Assembly: GCF_031679605.1 (NCBI RefSeq)
Contig: NZ_CP117522.1
Location: forward strand, 6,014,001-6,078,000
Reading direction: 5' to 3'
DNA from: Streptomyces luomodiensis
GTDB taxonomy: Bacteria > Actinomycetota > Actinomycetes > Streptomycetales > Streptomycetaceae
DNA length: 64,000 nucleotides
Made by a program: the position numbers and the translations under genes. Positions 1 through 8,409 of the stretch are shown in pieces; the first letter of the stretch is position 1; the number at the start of each line of letters is the position of its first letter. The notes under the pieces are model-generated. The model ran no database searches and was not told the DNA's origin. It worked only from the letters and a program-made list of their open reading frames with translations.

Positions 1-49
1 GAGGGCGCCGGACAGGTGTGAGGCAGGTCACCTGCGGACGCAGAAATTC

Positions 50-105
50 CGGGGAGTGATTCCCCGTTTAACCGAGTGATCGCGCAAACGGGGACTGAAT
101 CCCCG
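50..105. promoter_or_regulatory. Paired inverted repeats, probable TetR operators
   Basis: Two near-identical 17-bp inverted repeats, CGGGGA-N5-TCCCCG, lie at 50-66 and 89-105 with spacers GTGAT and CTGAA. An 8-bp pair CCCCGTTT/AAACGGGG (62-69 and 86-93) joins them. They sit 135-190 bp upstream of the TetR gene that begins at 240, so autoregulation of the tetR-MFS unit, or control of a divergent gene left of the window, is inferred. Confidence 0.55.
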
Positions 106-239
106 GAAAGTTGAACTTCGTCACTTCGCGCCTCATACCTCGTAGCTCATGCCTCGAGGCCGGGGACCTGGCAGCGCCGCCGAGTCACCGGAGAAACCGT
201 GCGCGCGGATGCCGTACGTACGCAGAAAGGAGTGCTGTC

Positions 240-890
240 ATGACCGCCGATACGACGACCGCGAAGTCCGCACAGCCCCGGCTGCGCGCGGACGCCCTGC
301 GCAATCGGGAGCGCATCGTCGCGGCCGCCCGTGAGGCGATCGTCGAGTACGGGGCGCACAGCCCCCTCGATGAAATCGCTCGACGGGCGGGAGTCGGCAA
401 TGCCACTATCTACCGGCACTTCACGGACCGCCGTGAGCTGATCCACCATGTGGCGCTCTCGGTGATGTCCCGCGCCGCCGACCAGGCCGAAACCGCCCTG
501 GCCGAGGAGGCCGACGCCTTCTCGGCGCTGGGGCGCTTCGTCCACGCCGCGGCGGACGAGCGCATCGGCGCGCTGTGCCTTCTGCTCTCCGACGGCATCG
601 ACAAGGAGCACCCTGATCTCATCGCCGCCCGCGACCGTCTGACCGCCGAGGTCGAGGCCCTGATGGGGGCCGCGCGAGCCGAGGGGCAACTGCGCGCCGA
701 CATCGGTGTCGGAGATCTCATGGTCGCGCTCAACCAGCTCACCCGGCCGCTGCCCGGCAGTGTCTGTGTGAACTTCGACGTCTTCGTGCACCGGCATCTG
801 CAGCTGTTCCTGGACGGTCTGCGGGCCCCGGCGCGCTCCGAACTACCCGGTAAATCCGTGACCTTGGAGGATCTCCAGCGGCGGCCGTGA
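240..890 (+). CDS. TetR family transcriptional regulator
   Basis: A 216-residue TetR-type repressor. The N-terminal helix-turn-helix spans about residues 20-65 and contains the typical GNATIYRHF recognition helix; the rest is an alpha-helical ligand and dimer domain of the SbtR-like kind. The ATG at 240 is chosen because AAAGGAG lies 7 nt upstream; the frame stays open further upstream but without a ribosome site. An MFS exporter starts 184 bp downstream on the same strand, so the protein most likely represses that exporter and itself in response to an exported small molecule. The paired repeats at 50-105 are the candidate binding sites. The ligand cannot be read from sequence. Confidence 0.9.
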   Translation: MTADTTTAKSAQPRLRADALRNRERIVAAAREAIVEYGAHSPLDEIARRAGVGNATIYRHFTDRRELIHHVALSVMSRAADQAETALAEEADAFSALGRFVHAAADERIGALCLLLSDGIDKEHPDLIAARDRLTAEVEALMGAARAEGQLRADIGVGDLMVALNQLTRPLPGSVCVNFDVFVHRHLQLFLDGLRAPARSELPGKSVTLEDLQRRP

Positions 891-1074
891 CGTAGATCGC
901 ACTCGGCGGCTTCCGTACCACCGCTTATTCCACGCGCGTTCACAAGTCTTCTGTACGTGTGTACGTGCGTTGTCGTCTCTCGCTACCTGTTACCCAACGT
1001 CTTGAGCCGGTCCGATGACGACCGGCCACACTCGTCCCATTTATCACTCTCCGCACCGCTAGGTAGGCCCATCC

Positions 1075-2583
1075 ATGCCTGAAACGGCTTCATACGTGGA
1101 CCCCAGACGCTGGAAAGCGCTGATATTCATCGCTCTGGCCCAGCTGATGGTCGTGCTCGACGCGACCATCGTGAACATCGCGCTGCCCAGCGCCCAGGCC
1201 GATCTCGGCATCTCCGACGGCAACCGGCAGTGGGTCATCACGGCCTACGCCCTCGCCTTCGGCGGACTGCTGCTGTTCGGTGGCCGGATCGCCGACCTGT
1301 GGGGTCGTAAGCAGACCTTCCTCGTCGGTCTCCTCGGCTTCGCGGCCGCCTCGGCCATCGGCGGTGCCGCGCTGAACACCGGCATGCTGCTGGGCGCGCG
1401 TGCGTTGCAGGGTGTGTTCGGCGCGCTGCTCGCCCCCTCGGCGCTCTCGCTGCTCGCGGTGATGTTCACCGACCCCAAGGAGCGCGCCAAGGCGTTCGGC
1501 GTCTTCGGTGCCATCGCGGGTGGTGGCGGTGCCGTCGGCCTGATCCTCGGCGGTGTGCTCACCGAGTACATGGACTGGCGCTGGACCTTCTTCGTGAACA
1601 TCCCGTTCGCCGTCATCGCCGCGGTCGGCGCGATCGCCGTGATCCGCGAGCCGGTGGAGAGCCGCAACTCGTCCCGGCTGGACATCCCCGGTGTGCTCCT
1701 GGCCACCTCGGGTCTGGTCGCGCTGGTCTACGGCTTCACCCGCGCCGAGTCCGACGGCTGGTCCGCGGGTCCGACCGTCGGTCTGTTCATCGCCGCGGCC
1801 GTGCTGCTGATCGCCTTCGTGGCCGTCGAGTCGCGGGTGAGGGCTCCGCTGCTGCCGCTGCGTGTGGTCGCCGACCGGAACCGGGCCGGTGTCTACGCCT
1901 CGCTGGGTCTGGCCGTCATCGGGATGTTCGGCCTATTCCTCTTCCTCACCTACTACATGCAGGTCGTCAAGGGATTCAGCCCGGTCAAGACCGGTTTCGC
2001 CTTCCTGCCGATGGTCGCGGGCATGATCACCGGCTCGACGCAGATCGGCGCCCGGCTGATGACCCGGGTCCCGGCGCGGCTGCTGATGGGTCCGGGCTTC
2101 CTGGTCGCCTCGGTCGGCATGCTGCTGCTGACCCGGATCGACCTGGACACCTCGTACCCGGCGCTGATCCTGCCCGGGTTCCTGCTGCTCGGCCTCGGTA
2201 TGGGTACCGCGTTCATGCCGGCGATGAGCCTGGCCACGCACGGCGTCGAACCGCGTGACGCGGGTGTCGCCTCGGCCATGGTCAACACCTCGCAGCAGGT
2301 GGGCGGCGCCATCGGCACCGCGCTGCTGAACACCATCGCGGCGAGCGCCACCACCGACTACGCCAGGTCGCATATGGCGGCGGCCCCTTCGCGCAAGGCG
2401 CTGGAGCTCCAGTCGATGGTGCACGGCTACACCACCGCCATCTGGTGGGCGGTCGGCATCCTGGCGCTGGCCGCGGTGCTGGCCATCACGCTGGTCAACG
2501 CCGGCCGGCAGGACGGCGGCGGCGCGGTCGCGGGCTCCGGGGACGGGGCGGCGGAGGACGTCGTTCCGGTCCTGGCGCACTGA
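1075..2583 (+). CDS. MFS transporter, DHA2 (EmrB/QacA) type
   Basis: A 502-residue proton-driven drug exporter of the 14-transmembrane-helix DHA2 branch. The first helix carries the LDATIVNIALP signature, loop 2-3 has the motif-A-like GGRIADLWGRK, and hydrophobic helices run through to about residue 485, followed by a short Gly/Asp-rich cytoplasmic tail. Length is normal for the family. It follows the TetR gene in the same direction and ends at a strong hairpin at 2601-2639. Export of an antibiotic or toxic metabolite is inferred from family; the substrate is unknown. Confidence 0.92.
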   Translation: MPETASYVDPRRWKALIFIALAQLMVVLDATIVNIALPSAQADLGISDGNRQWVITAYALAFGGLLLFGGRIADLWGRKQTFLVGLLGFAAASAIGGAALNTGMLLGARALQGVFGALLAPSALSLLAVMFTDPKERAKAFGVFGAIAGGGGAVGLILGGVLTEYMDWRWTFFVNIPFAVIAAVGAIAVIREPVESRNSSRLDIPGVLLATSGLVALVYGFTRAESDGWSAGPTVGLFIAAAVLLIAFVAVESRVRAPLLPLRVVADRNRAGVYASLGLAVIGMFGLFLFLTYYMQVVKGFSPVKTGFAFLPMVAGMITGSTQIGARLMTRVPARLLMGPGFLVASVGMLLLTRIDLDTSYPALILPGFLLLGLGMGTAFMPAMSLATHGVEPRDAGVASAMVNTSQQVGGAIGTALLNTIAASATTDYARSHMAAAPSRKALELQSMVHGYTTAIWWAVGILALAAVLAITLVNAGRQDGGGAVAGSGDGAAEDVVPVLAH

Positions 2584-2600
2584 CGCCGGGAACGATGGGC

Positions 2601-2639
2601 GAAGCCCCGCTCCCTCTGGATTCCAGGGAGCGGGGCTTC
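2601..2639 (+). terminator. Strong hairpin after the MFS gene
   Basis: Perfect 15-bp arms, starting GAAGCCCCGC and ending GCGGGGCTTC, enclose a 9-nt loop 18 bp after the MFS stop codon. No long T-run follows, as is usual in Streptomyces. It may serve both convergent neighbours. Confidence 0.8.
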
Positions 2640-2646
2640 CGCTTGA

Positions 2647-2752
2647 ATGCCGGGATGCCGGGATGCCGGGATGCCGGGGCGGCGTCGGCGCGGCCAGGGC
2701 GGGACCTGGGGTCGTCAGCGCCTGGGGTCGTCAGCGCCTGGGGTCGTCAGTG
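2647..2752. repeat. Two short tandem repeat tracts
   Basis: Four exact 8-bp copies of ATGCCGGG run from 2647 to 2678. Then three 16-bp copies of CCTGGGGTCGTCAGCG (the last with one change) run from 2705 to 2752. They occupy the gap between the convergent MFS and MarR genes. No function is evident; they are probably slippage products. Confidence 0.85.
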
Positions 2753-2776
2753 CAGCCAGGGCCCGGCCCCAGGGCG

Positions 2777-3289
2777 TCAGCGCAGCCAGGGGAGGTCGGC
2801 GCCCTCCGGCTGAAGACCGTCCGCGATGATCCGGCATATCTCGCCGAACTGCTCGACCTGCTCGGGGGAGAGCCGGTCGAAGATGGCCAGCCGTACGGCG
2901 GAGACATGACCGGGAGCGGTCTTCCGCAGCACCTCGAACCCCTCGTCGGTCAGGACCGCGTTCTGCCCGCGCTTGTCGTCGGGGCAGTCCTCGCGCCGGA
3001 CCCAGCCGTCCTTCTCCATCCGGGCGATGGCATGGGACAGCCGAGAGCGGGTGATCTTGGCGACCTGGGCCAGTTCGGTCATCCGCATCCGGTGGCGAGG
3101 CGCCCAGGAGAGCGCCACGAGCAGCCCGTAATAGACATGAGGCATGCCCGCGTCGCGCTGTAGCTGGCGGTCGAGGTGATCCTCCAGCAGCATGCTGGCG
3201 TGCCTGTACGCCAGCCAGCTGCGCTGCTCGTCATCGGTCAGCCAACGCGGCGCGTCGGCGTCTGCGGGGGTTTTCATGGCGTCGTCCAC
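2777..3289 (-). CDS. MarR family transcriptional regulator
   Basis: A 170-residue winged-helix regulator. The MarR core runs from about residue 35 to 150, with RMTELAQVAKITRSRLSHAI as the recognition region and the wing at KDGWVRREDCPDDKRGQ. It is divergent from the DODA-type dioxygenase at 3405 and presumably represses it in response to an aromatic or oxidant signal. The GTG at 3289 is taken as start: a TAGAAT -10-like hexamer ends about 7 bp before it, suggesting a leaderless transcript; ATG at 3277 is the alternative. Confidence 0.88.
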   Translation of the reverse strand: MDDAMKTPADADAPRWLTDDEQRSWLAYRHASMLLEDHLDRQLQRDAGMPHVYYGLLVALSWAPRHRMRMTELAQVAKITRSRLSHAIARMEKDGWVRREDCPDDKRGQNAVLTDEGFEVLRKTAPGHVSAVRLAIFDRLSPEQVEQFGEICRIIADGLQPEGADLPWLR

Positions 3290-3355
3290 GCGTCCATTCT
3301 AGGTATTGCTCTTTGAATTTTAAACAAGTGTGCGGTACAGTTGGCATGCTGATTG

Positions 3356-3369
3356 CTTGATACTTCAAG
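3356..3369. promoter_or_regulatory. Probable MarR operator
   Basis: The inverted repeat CTTGA-TACT-TCAAG lies in the AT-rich divergent gap between the MarR gene and the dioxygenase, 36 bp before the dioxygenase start. TTGA-N4-TCAA sites are typical of MarR/OhrR-type regulators. A second AT-rich TTGAATTTTAAACAA tract at about 3313-3327 may be a further half-site. Confidence 0.5.
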
Positions 3370-3404
3370 TAGATTGTCGAGCTCCGCACTGCCGAGGAGT
3401 CTTC

Positions 3405-4187
3405 ATGTCCGCGCTCGACGGGCGCATGCCCGCCCTCTACCTCAGCCATGGTGCTCCGCCGCTCGCCGACGATCCGGTCTGGCCCGGACAGCTCGCCGCC
3501 TGGGCCGCGGGCCTGCCCCGGCCCAAGGCCATTCTCATGATCTCCGCCCACTGGGAGGAGGCGCCCCTGGCCATCGGGGCCACCCGACAGGTGCCGCTGG
3601 TCTATGACTTCTGGGGCTTCCCCCAGCACTACTACCAGGTGCGGTACGCCGCCCCCGGCGCCCCCGAGCTGGCCGAGCGGATCCGCAAGACGCTGCGCAC
3701 GGCGGGCACCCCCGTCCAGGACATCCCCGACCGGGGGCTTGACCACGGCGCGTATGTGCCGCTGGTCGAGATGTATCCGGAGGCCGACATCCCGGTCCTC
3801 CAGGTGTCGATGCCGACCCTCGATCCGCGGAAGCTGATGGAGATCGGACGGAAGCTGGGGCCGCTGCGGGACGAGGGCGTGCTGATCGTCGGCAGCGGCT
3901 TCTTCACCCACAACCTGGCCGCACTGCGGCACTCGGGCCCGACGCCGCCCGGCTGGTCGACCGAGTTCGACGACTGGGGGCAGCGGGCCCTGGACGCCCA
4001 GGACGTCGACGCGCTGCTGGACTTCGAGCACGCGGCGCCGGCGGGGCAGCTCGCCCATCCGCGTACCGAACACTTCGCGCCGCTGTTCGTCACGCTGGGC
4101 GCGGCGGAGGGGGAGCTGGGCAGCCAGCGGAGCGTGATCGACGGCTTCTGGATGGGGCTGGCCAAGCGGTCGCTCCAGTTCGGCTGA
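3405..4187 (+). CDS. Class III extradiol ring-cleavage dioxygenase (LigB/DODA family)
   Basis: A 260-residue non-haem metal dioxygenase of the LigB family, closest to the bacterial YgiD/4,5-DOPA dioxygenase branch. Conserved histidines lie in LSHGAPPL (about residue 15), ISAHWEE, DHGAYVPL and GSGFFTHNL; these supply metal ligands and catalytic bases in the family. Length is typical. ATG 3405 is chosen because GAGGAG precedes it by 6-7 nt, whereas the upstream frame lacks a ribosome site. It is divergent from the MarR regulator at 3289. The natural aromatic substrate is unknown; activity on catechol-type compounds is inferred. Confidence 0.88.
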   Translation: MSALDGRMPALYLSHGAPPLADDPVWPGQLAAWAAGLPRPKAILMISAHWEEAPLAIGATRQVPLVYDFWGFPQHYYQVRYAAPGAPELAERIRKTLRTAGTPVQDIPDRGLDHGAYVPLVEMYPEADIPVLQVSMPTLDPRKLMEIGRKLGPLRDEGVLIVGSGFFTHNLAALRHSGPTPPGWSTEFDDWGQRALDAQDVDALLDFEHAAPAGQLAHPRTEHFAPLFVTLGAAEGELGSQRSVIDGFWMGLAKRSLQFG

Positions 4188-4282
4188 GCCGGTACGGGCG
4201 GGTCGGCCGGGGCGGTACGGGCGGGTCCACCGGGGTCCAACCGGGGGACCCGCTCGGGCCGTTGTGGTCGTTGTCGTTGTCG

Positions 4283-5365
4283 TCAGAGCGCCGGGTCGAT
4301 CATCGCGCAGGCGCGCAGCGCGGCGGTCAGGGCCGTCGCGTCCGTTCCCCCGCCGACGTCGAGGGCGGTGTCCGTCAGCTTGATGGCGTGCTCGTCGCCG
4401 TGTGCGGCGGCGCGGGCGAAGACCTCCTCGGGGGTGATGCCCGCCGCGGACGGCAGCCGCCCGGCCGGGCCTGCCGGGTCGGCCGGGAGCGACTCGGGCG
4501 GCGCGTACACCGCCGTGACCGCGGCGCTCGCCGCCCACGCCGCGTCCAGACTCGGCGCCCACAGCTCACGGGGCAGCGCGGGCAGGACGCGCAGTACGGC
4601 ATTGGGCGCGGTCGCGGCGTGGGCCAGCATGACCGGTTCGCCGTGGCCGTGGGTGGCGTAGCGGTGCGTCGCGGCCCGTACCAGCTCGGCCAGCCGCCGG
4701 CGCGCCTCCTCGGGCCGCTCGGCGAGGCCGGGGGCGGGCAGGGCGGGCGGCCAGGCCGGGAAGGCGGTGAGCCGGGGCAGCCGCTCCCGTATGCCCCCGC
4801 TCTGGTCCGCGATCGGCTCCACGGCGGCCAGCGCGTCGGCCGCCGAGCCGGAGCCGGGGCCCGGCCGCTGCCCGAGCGGCGGCAGCGGGGCGTGGCGGGC
4901 GGCCCAGTAGCCGAGGGCGTGGGCCAGCTCGGCGGTGCGGGGCGCGGTCGTACCCTCCGGGTCGTCCAGCAGGGTCCGTACGGCGTGGCCGACCCGGATC
5001 ACCGGATGCGTCGCGCCGCCGGCGATGCCCGGCAGCAGCCGCGGCCACCACACGGCGAGCACGTCCCGCCAGGGGCGGTCGGCCAGTTCCCGGTCGAAGT
5101 AGGCGGGCCAGTCGGCGAGACGGCGTGGATCGCCGAGCGCCTCGCGCCAGTTCTCCTCGGTGATCCGGGCGTACGAGCCCGGCATCTCCTCCAGCTTGTC
5201 GCGATAGCGGTCCAGCCACCGGTGCACGACGCGCCCGTGACCGTGGCGTACGAGCGCCTCCACGGCCATCGGCGCGTGATTGCTCAGCCATCCCCGATGC
5301 TCGGGCCCGGCGGCATGCAGTCGCTCGAGGGCCTCGTCGAGGGTTCCACTCGTGTCCTCCGTCAT
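4283..5365 (-). CDS. Questin oxidase-like family protein
   Basis: A 360-residue protein resembling the questin-oxidase-like family (DUF4243), known from fungal anthraquinone ring opening but common and uncharacterised in Streptomyces. Visible family hallmarks are the N-terminal LSNHAPMAVEAL segment, the DRYRDKLEEMP stretch, and a late conserved YAxHGHGEPVMLAHA block around residues 255-270 that carries the histidines expected of a Baeyer-Villiger-like oxidase. No cofactor-binding Rossmann motif is seen. It stands alone between convergent and tandem genes, so its substrate is open. Confidence 0.75.
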   Translation of the reverse strand: MTEDTSGTLDEALERLHAAGPEHRGWLSNHAPMAVEALVRHGHGRVVHRWLDRYRDKLEEMPGSYARITEENWREALGDPRRLADWPAYFDRELADRPWRDVLAVWWPRLLPGIAGGATHPVIRVGHAVRTLLDDPEGTTAPRTAELAHALGYWAARHAPLPPLGQRPGPGSGSAADALAAVEPIADQSGGIRERLPRLTAFPAWPPALPAPGLAERPEEARRRLAELVRAATHRYATHGHGEPVMLAHAATAPNAVLRVLPALPRELWAPSLDAAWAASAAVTAVYAPPESLPADPAGPAGRLPSAAGITPEEVFARAAAHGDEHAIKLTDTALDVGGGTDATALTAALRACAMIDPAL

Positions 5366-5457
5366 GGCCTCACGCTAGGGACGGCGGGGGCGGCCCCGGA
5401 ACGGACCGCGGACGGAAGCGTGGGGGGACCGTCGACCTAAGCCACACAGGGGGAGCA

Positions 5458-5874
5458 CTAAGCCGGAGGCCGCGGTTTCCACACGTGGAAGACGTAGTAC
5501 GACATGGCCGCCATCGCGAGCCCCGACCCGAGCCCGATCCCCGCGGACCGGAGGACCGAGCCTCCGCTCACGGAGTGCAGGAAGCCGAGCGCGCAGCCGA
5601 GGACCGCCCCGTACAGCATGGCCCGGATCTCCGGCATCACGCCCGGCGTCCTCCTGCCGAGCGCGTAGCAGAGCGCCCCGAGCACGACCGCCGACACCAC
5701 GCCGAGGACGGCGGCCGCGGGGATGCTGGAGCCCTGGTTGTGGTCCACGAACATCACCCAGCCGCCGAAGAGCACGGCCAGCACGGCCGGCACGCCCCAG
5801 GAGGCGGAGGGGTGGAGCGGGAGGTGGAGCCGCGGATGGCCGGGGTGGCTCACCGGGGCCGTGGGGGCGTTCAT
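5458..5874 (-). CDS. Small integral membrane protein, function unknown
   Basis: A 138-residue protein with about four hydrophobic segments (near residues 28-44, 53-70, 84-103 and 112-128) and a short polar N-terminus. The segments contain GxxxG-like helix-packing patterns (GVPAVLAVLFGG, GIGLGSGLAMAAMSYY). No catalytic motif is visible. It lies 90 bp upstream of the questin-oxidase-like gene in the same direction and could be co-transcribed. I do not recognise the family. Confidence 0.7.
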   Translation of the reverse strand: MNAPTAPVSHPGHPRLHLPLHPSASWGVPAVLAVLFGGWVMFVDHNQGSSIPAAAVLGVVSAVVLGALCYALGRRTPGVMPEIRAMLYGAVLGCALGFLHSVSGGSVLRSAGIGLGSGLAMAAMSYYVFHVWKPRPPA

Positions 5875-6144
5875 GACCGGACCTCCTCGTCGCCGCGTCC
5901 TCGCCCTGACCCGTCACTCTCCAGCGCACACCCGTGTCGGGGGGCGGGCAACCCGGGCCGAGGGGGTACCCGGGCAACCAGGGGGCCGCGAGATTCGTCT
6001 TGAAGGACGGGAGAGGGGTGAGCGAGCCGTCGGAACGCGGCTGAGCACAGGCTCTGACCTGCGATTCCGGGTGTTTCGGCAGCGAACCGATCCCCGTGTG
6101 GGTGGACAGGGTACTGCATGATCGTAAAAAGGTGGGCGCGTGAT
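5875..6144. other. Intergenic region upstream of hrdD
   Basis: No credible gene is seen between the small membrane protein and hrdD. Short open frames here have poor codon bias. The only clear signal is the sigma-R-type promoter at its right end. Confidence 0.6.
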
Positions 6145-6171
6145 GGGAATTCTGTCCTGATTCCAGTCGTT
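6145..6171 (+). promoter_or_regulatory. Sigma-R (SigR)-type promoter of hrdD
   Basis: GGGAAT at 6145-6150, then exactly 18 nt, then GTT at 6169-6171, matches the Streptomyces sigma-R consensus GGAAT-N18-GTT. It lies 78 bp before the hrdD start. In S. coelicolor hrdD is a reported member of the sigma-R thiol-stress regulon, so the site fits both position and biology. Confidence 0.85.
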
Positions 6172-6248
6172 GTTTCCTTCGGACGGGGCACCCGACACCG
6201 GAGAAACCGTCCATAGTCCGCGCCCGATCCATCTGTAAGGGAGCACGC

Positions 6249-7253
6249 ATGGCAACCCGTGCCGTCGCCCGTAATCAGTCCGCCACCGGTGGTGGCGCTG
6301 ATGGGGCCAACAGTGTTCGCGCCTCAGGCGGGGAGATCGCCGATCGCGACCTGGTCGGCATGTATCTCGACGAGATCGCTCGCACCCCGTTGCTGGACGC
6401 GGCGAAGGAGGTCGAGCTGTCCCAGTCCATCGAAGCGGGGGTGTACGCCCAGCAGATCCTGGACGGGGAGGTTGAGGACGCCCCCGCCGCAGGCGCGAGC
6501 CGCGAGGAGCTGGAGGCGATAGCCGCCGAAGGTGCCCGTGCCAAGGACATCTTCATCCGCTCCAACCTGCGTCTCGTGGTGGCTGTGGCACGCCGCTACC
6601 CGCGCAGTGGACTGCCGCTGCTCGACCTGATCCAGGAGGGCAACGCGGGCCTGGTGCGCGCGGTGGAGAAGTTCGACTACACCAAGGGATTCAAGTTCTC
6701 GACCTATGCCACGTGGTGGATCCGCCAGGCCATCACGCGCTCGATCGCGGACCAGTCCCGTACCATCCGGCTGCCCGTCCACCTGGTCGAGGAGCTCGGC
6801 CGGATCCGCCGGGTGCAGCGGGAGTTCAACCGTGAGCACGGCCGCGAGCCGGAGCACGCCGAGATCGCCGAGGAGCTCGGCTCCACGATGGAGCGGGTCT
6901 CGGACGTGCTGGACTGGGCACGCGACCCGGTCAGTCTGAACATGTCGGTCGACGACGAGGGGGAGACCCAGTTCGGCGACCTGCTGGAGGACACCTCGGC
7001 CGTCTCGCCCGAGCAGTCGGTGATGACGCTGCTGCGCAGCGAGGAGCTGGAGGACCTGATCGGCCGCCTCGACGACCGCACCGCCTCCATCATCAAGGCG
7101 CGGTACGGCATCGACGACGGCCGGGAGCGCACCCTGACCGAGGTCGGCAAGCAGCACGGCCTCACCCGTGAGCGCATCCGGCAGATCGAGAAGCACGCCT
7201 TGCTTGAGCTGAAGAAGATGGCCCGCCAGACCGGTTTTGACGCAGCGGCTTGA
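6249..7253 (+). CDS. hrdD: RNA polymerase principal-like sigma factor HrdD
   Basis: A 334-residue group 2 sigma-70 factor. Region 1.2 begins at DRDLVGMYLDEIARTPLLD (about residue 33); region 2 includes NLRLVVAVARRYPRSGLPLL and the -10 recognition helix KFSTYATWWIRQAITR; region 4.2 with LTEVGKQHGLTRERIRQIE reads the -35. It lacks the long N-terminal extension of HrdB. Its length and N-terminal MATRAVARxQS match HrdD. ATG 6249 follows AAGGGAG by 6 nt. A sigma-R-type promoter precedes it, so expression should rise under thiol-oxidative stress. A rho-independent-like hairpin follows at 7309. Confidence 0.93.
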   Translation: MATRAVARNQSATGGGADGANSVRASGGEIADRDLVGMYLDEIARTPLLDAAKEVELSQSIEAGVYAQQILDGEVEDAPAAGASREELEAIAAEGARAKDIFIRSNLRLVVAVARRYPRSGLPLLDLIQEGNAGLVRAVEKFDYTKGFKFSTYATWWIRQAITRSIADQSRTIRLPVHLVEELGRIRRVQREFNREHGREPEHAEIAEELGSTMERVSDVLDWARDPVSLNMSVDDEGETQFGDLLEDTSAVSPEQSVMTLLRSEELEDLIGRLDDRTASIIKARYGIDDGRERTLTEVGKQHGLTRERIRQIEKHALLELKKMARQTGFDAAA

Positions 7254-7308
7254 GTTCCCCGTCCAGCAGCAGACCGCAGCCACCACCAGACCCCCTTCCT
7301 CCCCGGAC

Positions 7309-7348
7309 CGAGCCCCGGCGCCCTTCCCCCCCCCGGCGCCGGGGCTCG
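7309..7348 (+). terminator. Hairpin after hrdD
   Basis: Perfect 14-bp arms (CGAGCCCCGGCGCC and its complement) flank a 12-nt pyrimidine-rich loop. It lies about 55 bp after the hrdD stop and before the convergent SDR gene, so it probably terminates hrdD transcription. Confidence 0.8.
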
Positions 7349-7360
7349 CTTATGCCCGTA

Positions 7361-7416
7361 CGCGATGTCTGTTCGCGACGTCCGCGCGCGATGTCTGTTC
7401 GGGATGTCTCTTCGCG
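7361..7416. repeat. Short direct repeats between hrdD and the SDR gene
   Basis: CGCGATGTCTGTTCG occurs exactly at 7361-7375 and 7387-7401 (26-bp period), with a degenerate third copy following. No function is evident. Confidence 0.7.
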
Positions 7417-7440
7417 ATGGTTGGGGCCGGGGGCGGCCGG

Positions 7441-8178
7441 TCAGGCGGTGAAGCCGCCGTCCACGGCGATCGACGCCCCGGTGATGTAGCGGCCGTCGTC
7501 GCCCGCGAGATGGGCCACGGTCGCGGCGATCTCCGAGGGCCGGCCGTAGCGGCCGAGCGCGGTGAAGCCGCTCTGGGTGGCGGCGCTCTCGCCGTCGGCC
7601 GGATTCATCTCGGTGTCCACCGGACCGGGGTTGACCAGGTTGGCCGTGATCCCGCGCGGGCCGAGCTCACGAGCCAGGGCCTTGGTGAGGCCGGTGAGCG
7701 CGGACTTGCTGGTCGCGTAGAGGGTGCCGCCGGGAAAGGCGACCCGCTCGGCCATACAGCTGCCGATGGTGATGATCCGCCCGCCGTCGGTCAGCTGCGC
7801 GGCGGCCGCCTGCGCCATGAGGAAGGGCGCCCGGACATTGACGGCGAGGACGTGGTCCACGTCGTCCAGCGACAGCTCGGCGAGGGGGCCGAGGACACCG
7901 GCGCCGGCGTTGTTGACCAGGATGTCCAACCGGCCGAACTCGGCGGCGGCCCCCGCCACGGCGGCGCGCACCGCCTGTGCGTCGGCGCTGTCGGTCTGTA
8001 CGGCCCAGGCGCGACGTCCCAGCGCCTTGATCCGGTCGATGACATCCGCCGCGCGTCCGGCCTGGCGGTGGTAGGTCAGGGCGACATCGGCGCCGTCCTC
8101 CGCGAGCCGGATCGCCACGGCCTCGCCGATGCCCCGGCTGCCGCCGGTGACCAGGGCCGCCTTGCCGTCCAGTGTCAT
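7441..8178 (-). CDS. SDR family oxidoreductase (3-oxoacyl-ACP reductase-like)
   Basis: A 245-residue classical short-chain dehydrogenase. It shows the nucleotide-binding TGGSRGIGEA near residue 12, the NNAGAG motif near 88, the catalytic Ser in TIGSCMAE, and YATSKSA with the active-site Tyr and Lys near 150. NADP(H) preference is suggested by the basic residue after the second strand. ATG 8178 has GGGAGA upstream. It is divergent from the fructose regulator but no link to fructose use is evident; the substrate is unknown. Confidence 0.88.
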   Translation of the reverse strand: MTLDGKAALVTGGSRGIGEAVAIRLAEDGADVALTYHRQAGRAADVIDRIKALGRRAWAVQTDSADAQAVRAAVAGAAAEFGRLDILVNNAGAGVLGPLAELSLDDVDHVLAVNVRAPFLMAQAAAAQLTDGGRIITIGSCMAERVAFPGGTLYATSKSALTGLTKALARELGPRGITANLVNPGPVDTEMNPADGESAATQSGFTALGRYGRPSEIAATVAHLAGDDGRYITGASIAVDGGFTA

Positions 8179-8312
8179 GTCTTCTCCCTGTTCGCGGTGA
8201 TGTTCCTGTTGCGCGGTGGTCCCCCCTGATGAGGACATGACCCGATCCTGGTCGGGCGGGCCGGGGAAAGTCCGGCGGGATTCGGACGGTGCGCTGGTCC
8301 GTGCCCGGTCGG

Positions 8313-8337
8313 GTCTGTTTGATGCCCGAGTCTGTTT
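8313..8337. promoter_or_regulatory. Direct repeats upstream of the fru operon, possible DeoR-type operator
   Basis: GTCTGTTT is repeated exactly at 8313-8320 and 8330-8337, a 17-bp period, about 75 bp before the DeoR start. TGTTT-type direct repeats are common in binding sites of DeoR-type sugar regulators in actinobacteria, so autoregulation by the gene at 8410 is inferred. Confidence 0.45.
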
Positions 8338-8409
8338 ACTTTCCTGCATCGCCCACGTAATGTGGCCGCGAAAATCACAGGTTCGGGTACGGAAGGGACG
8401 TAAACCCAC

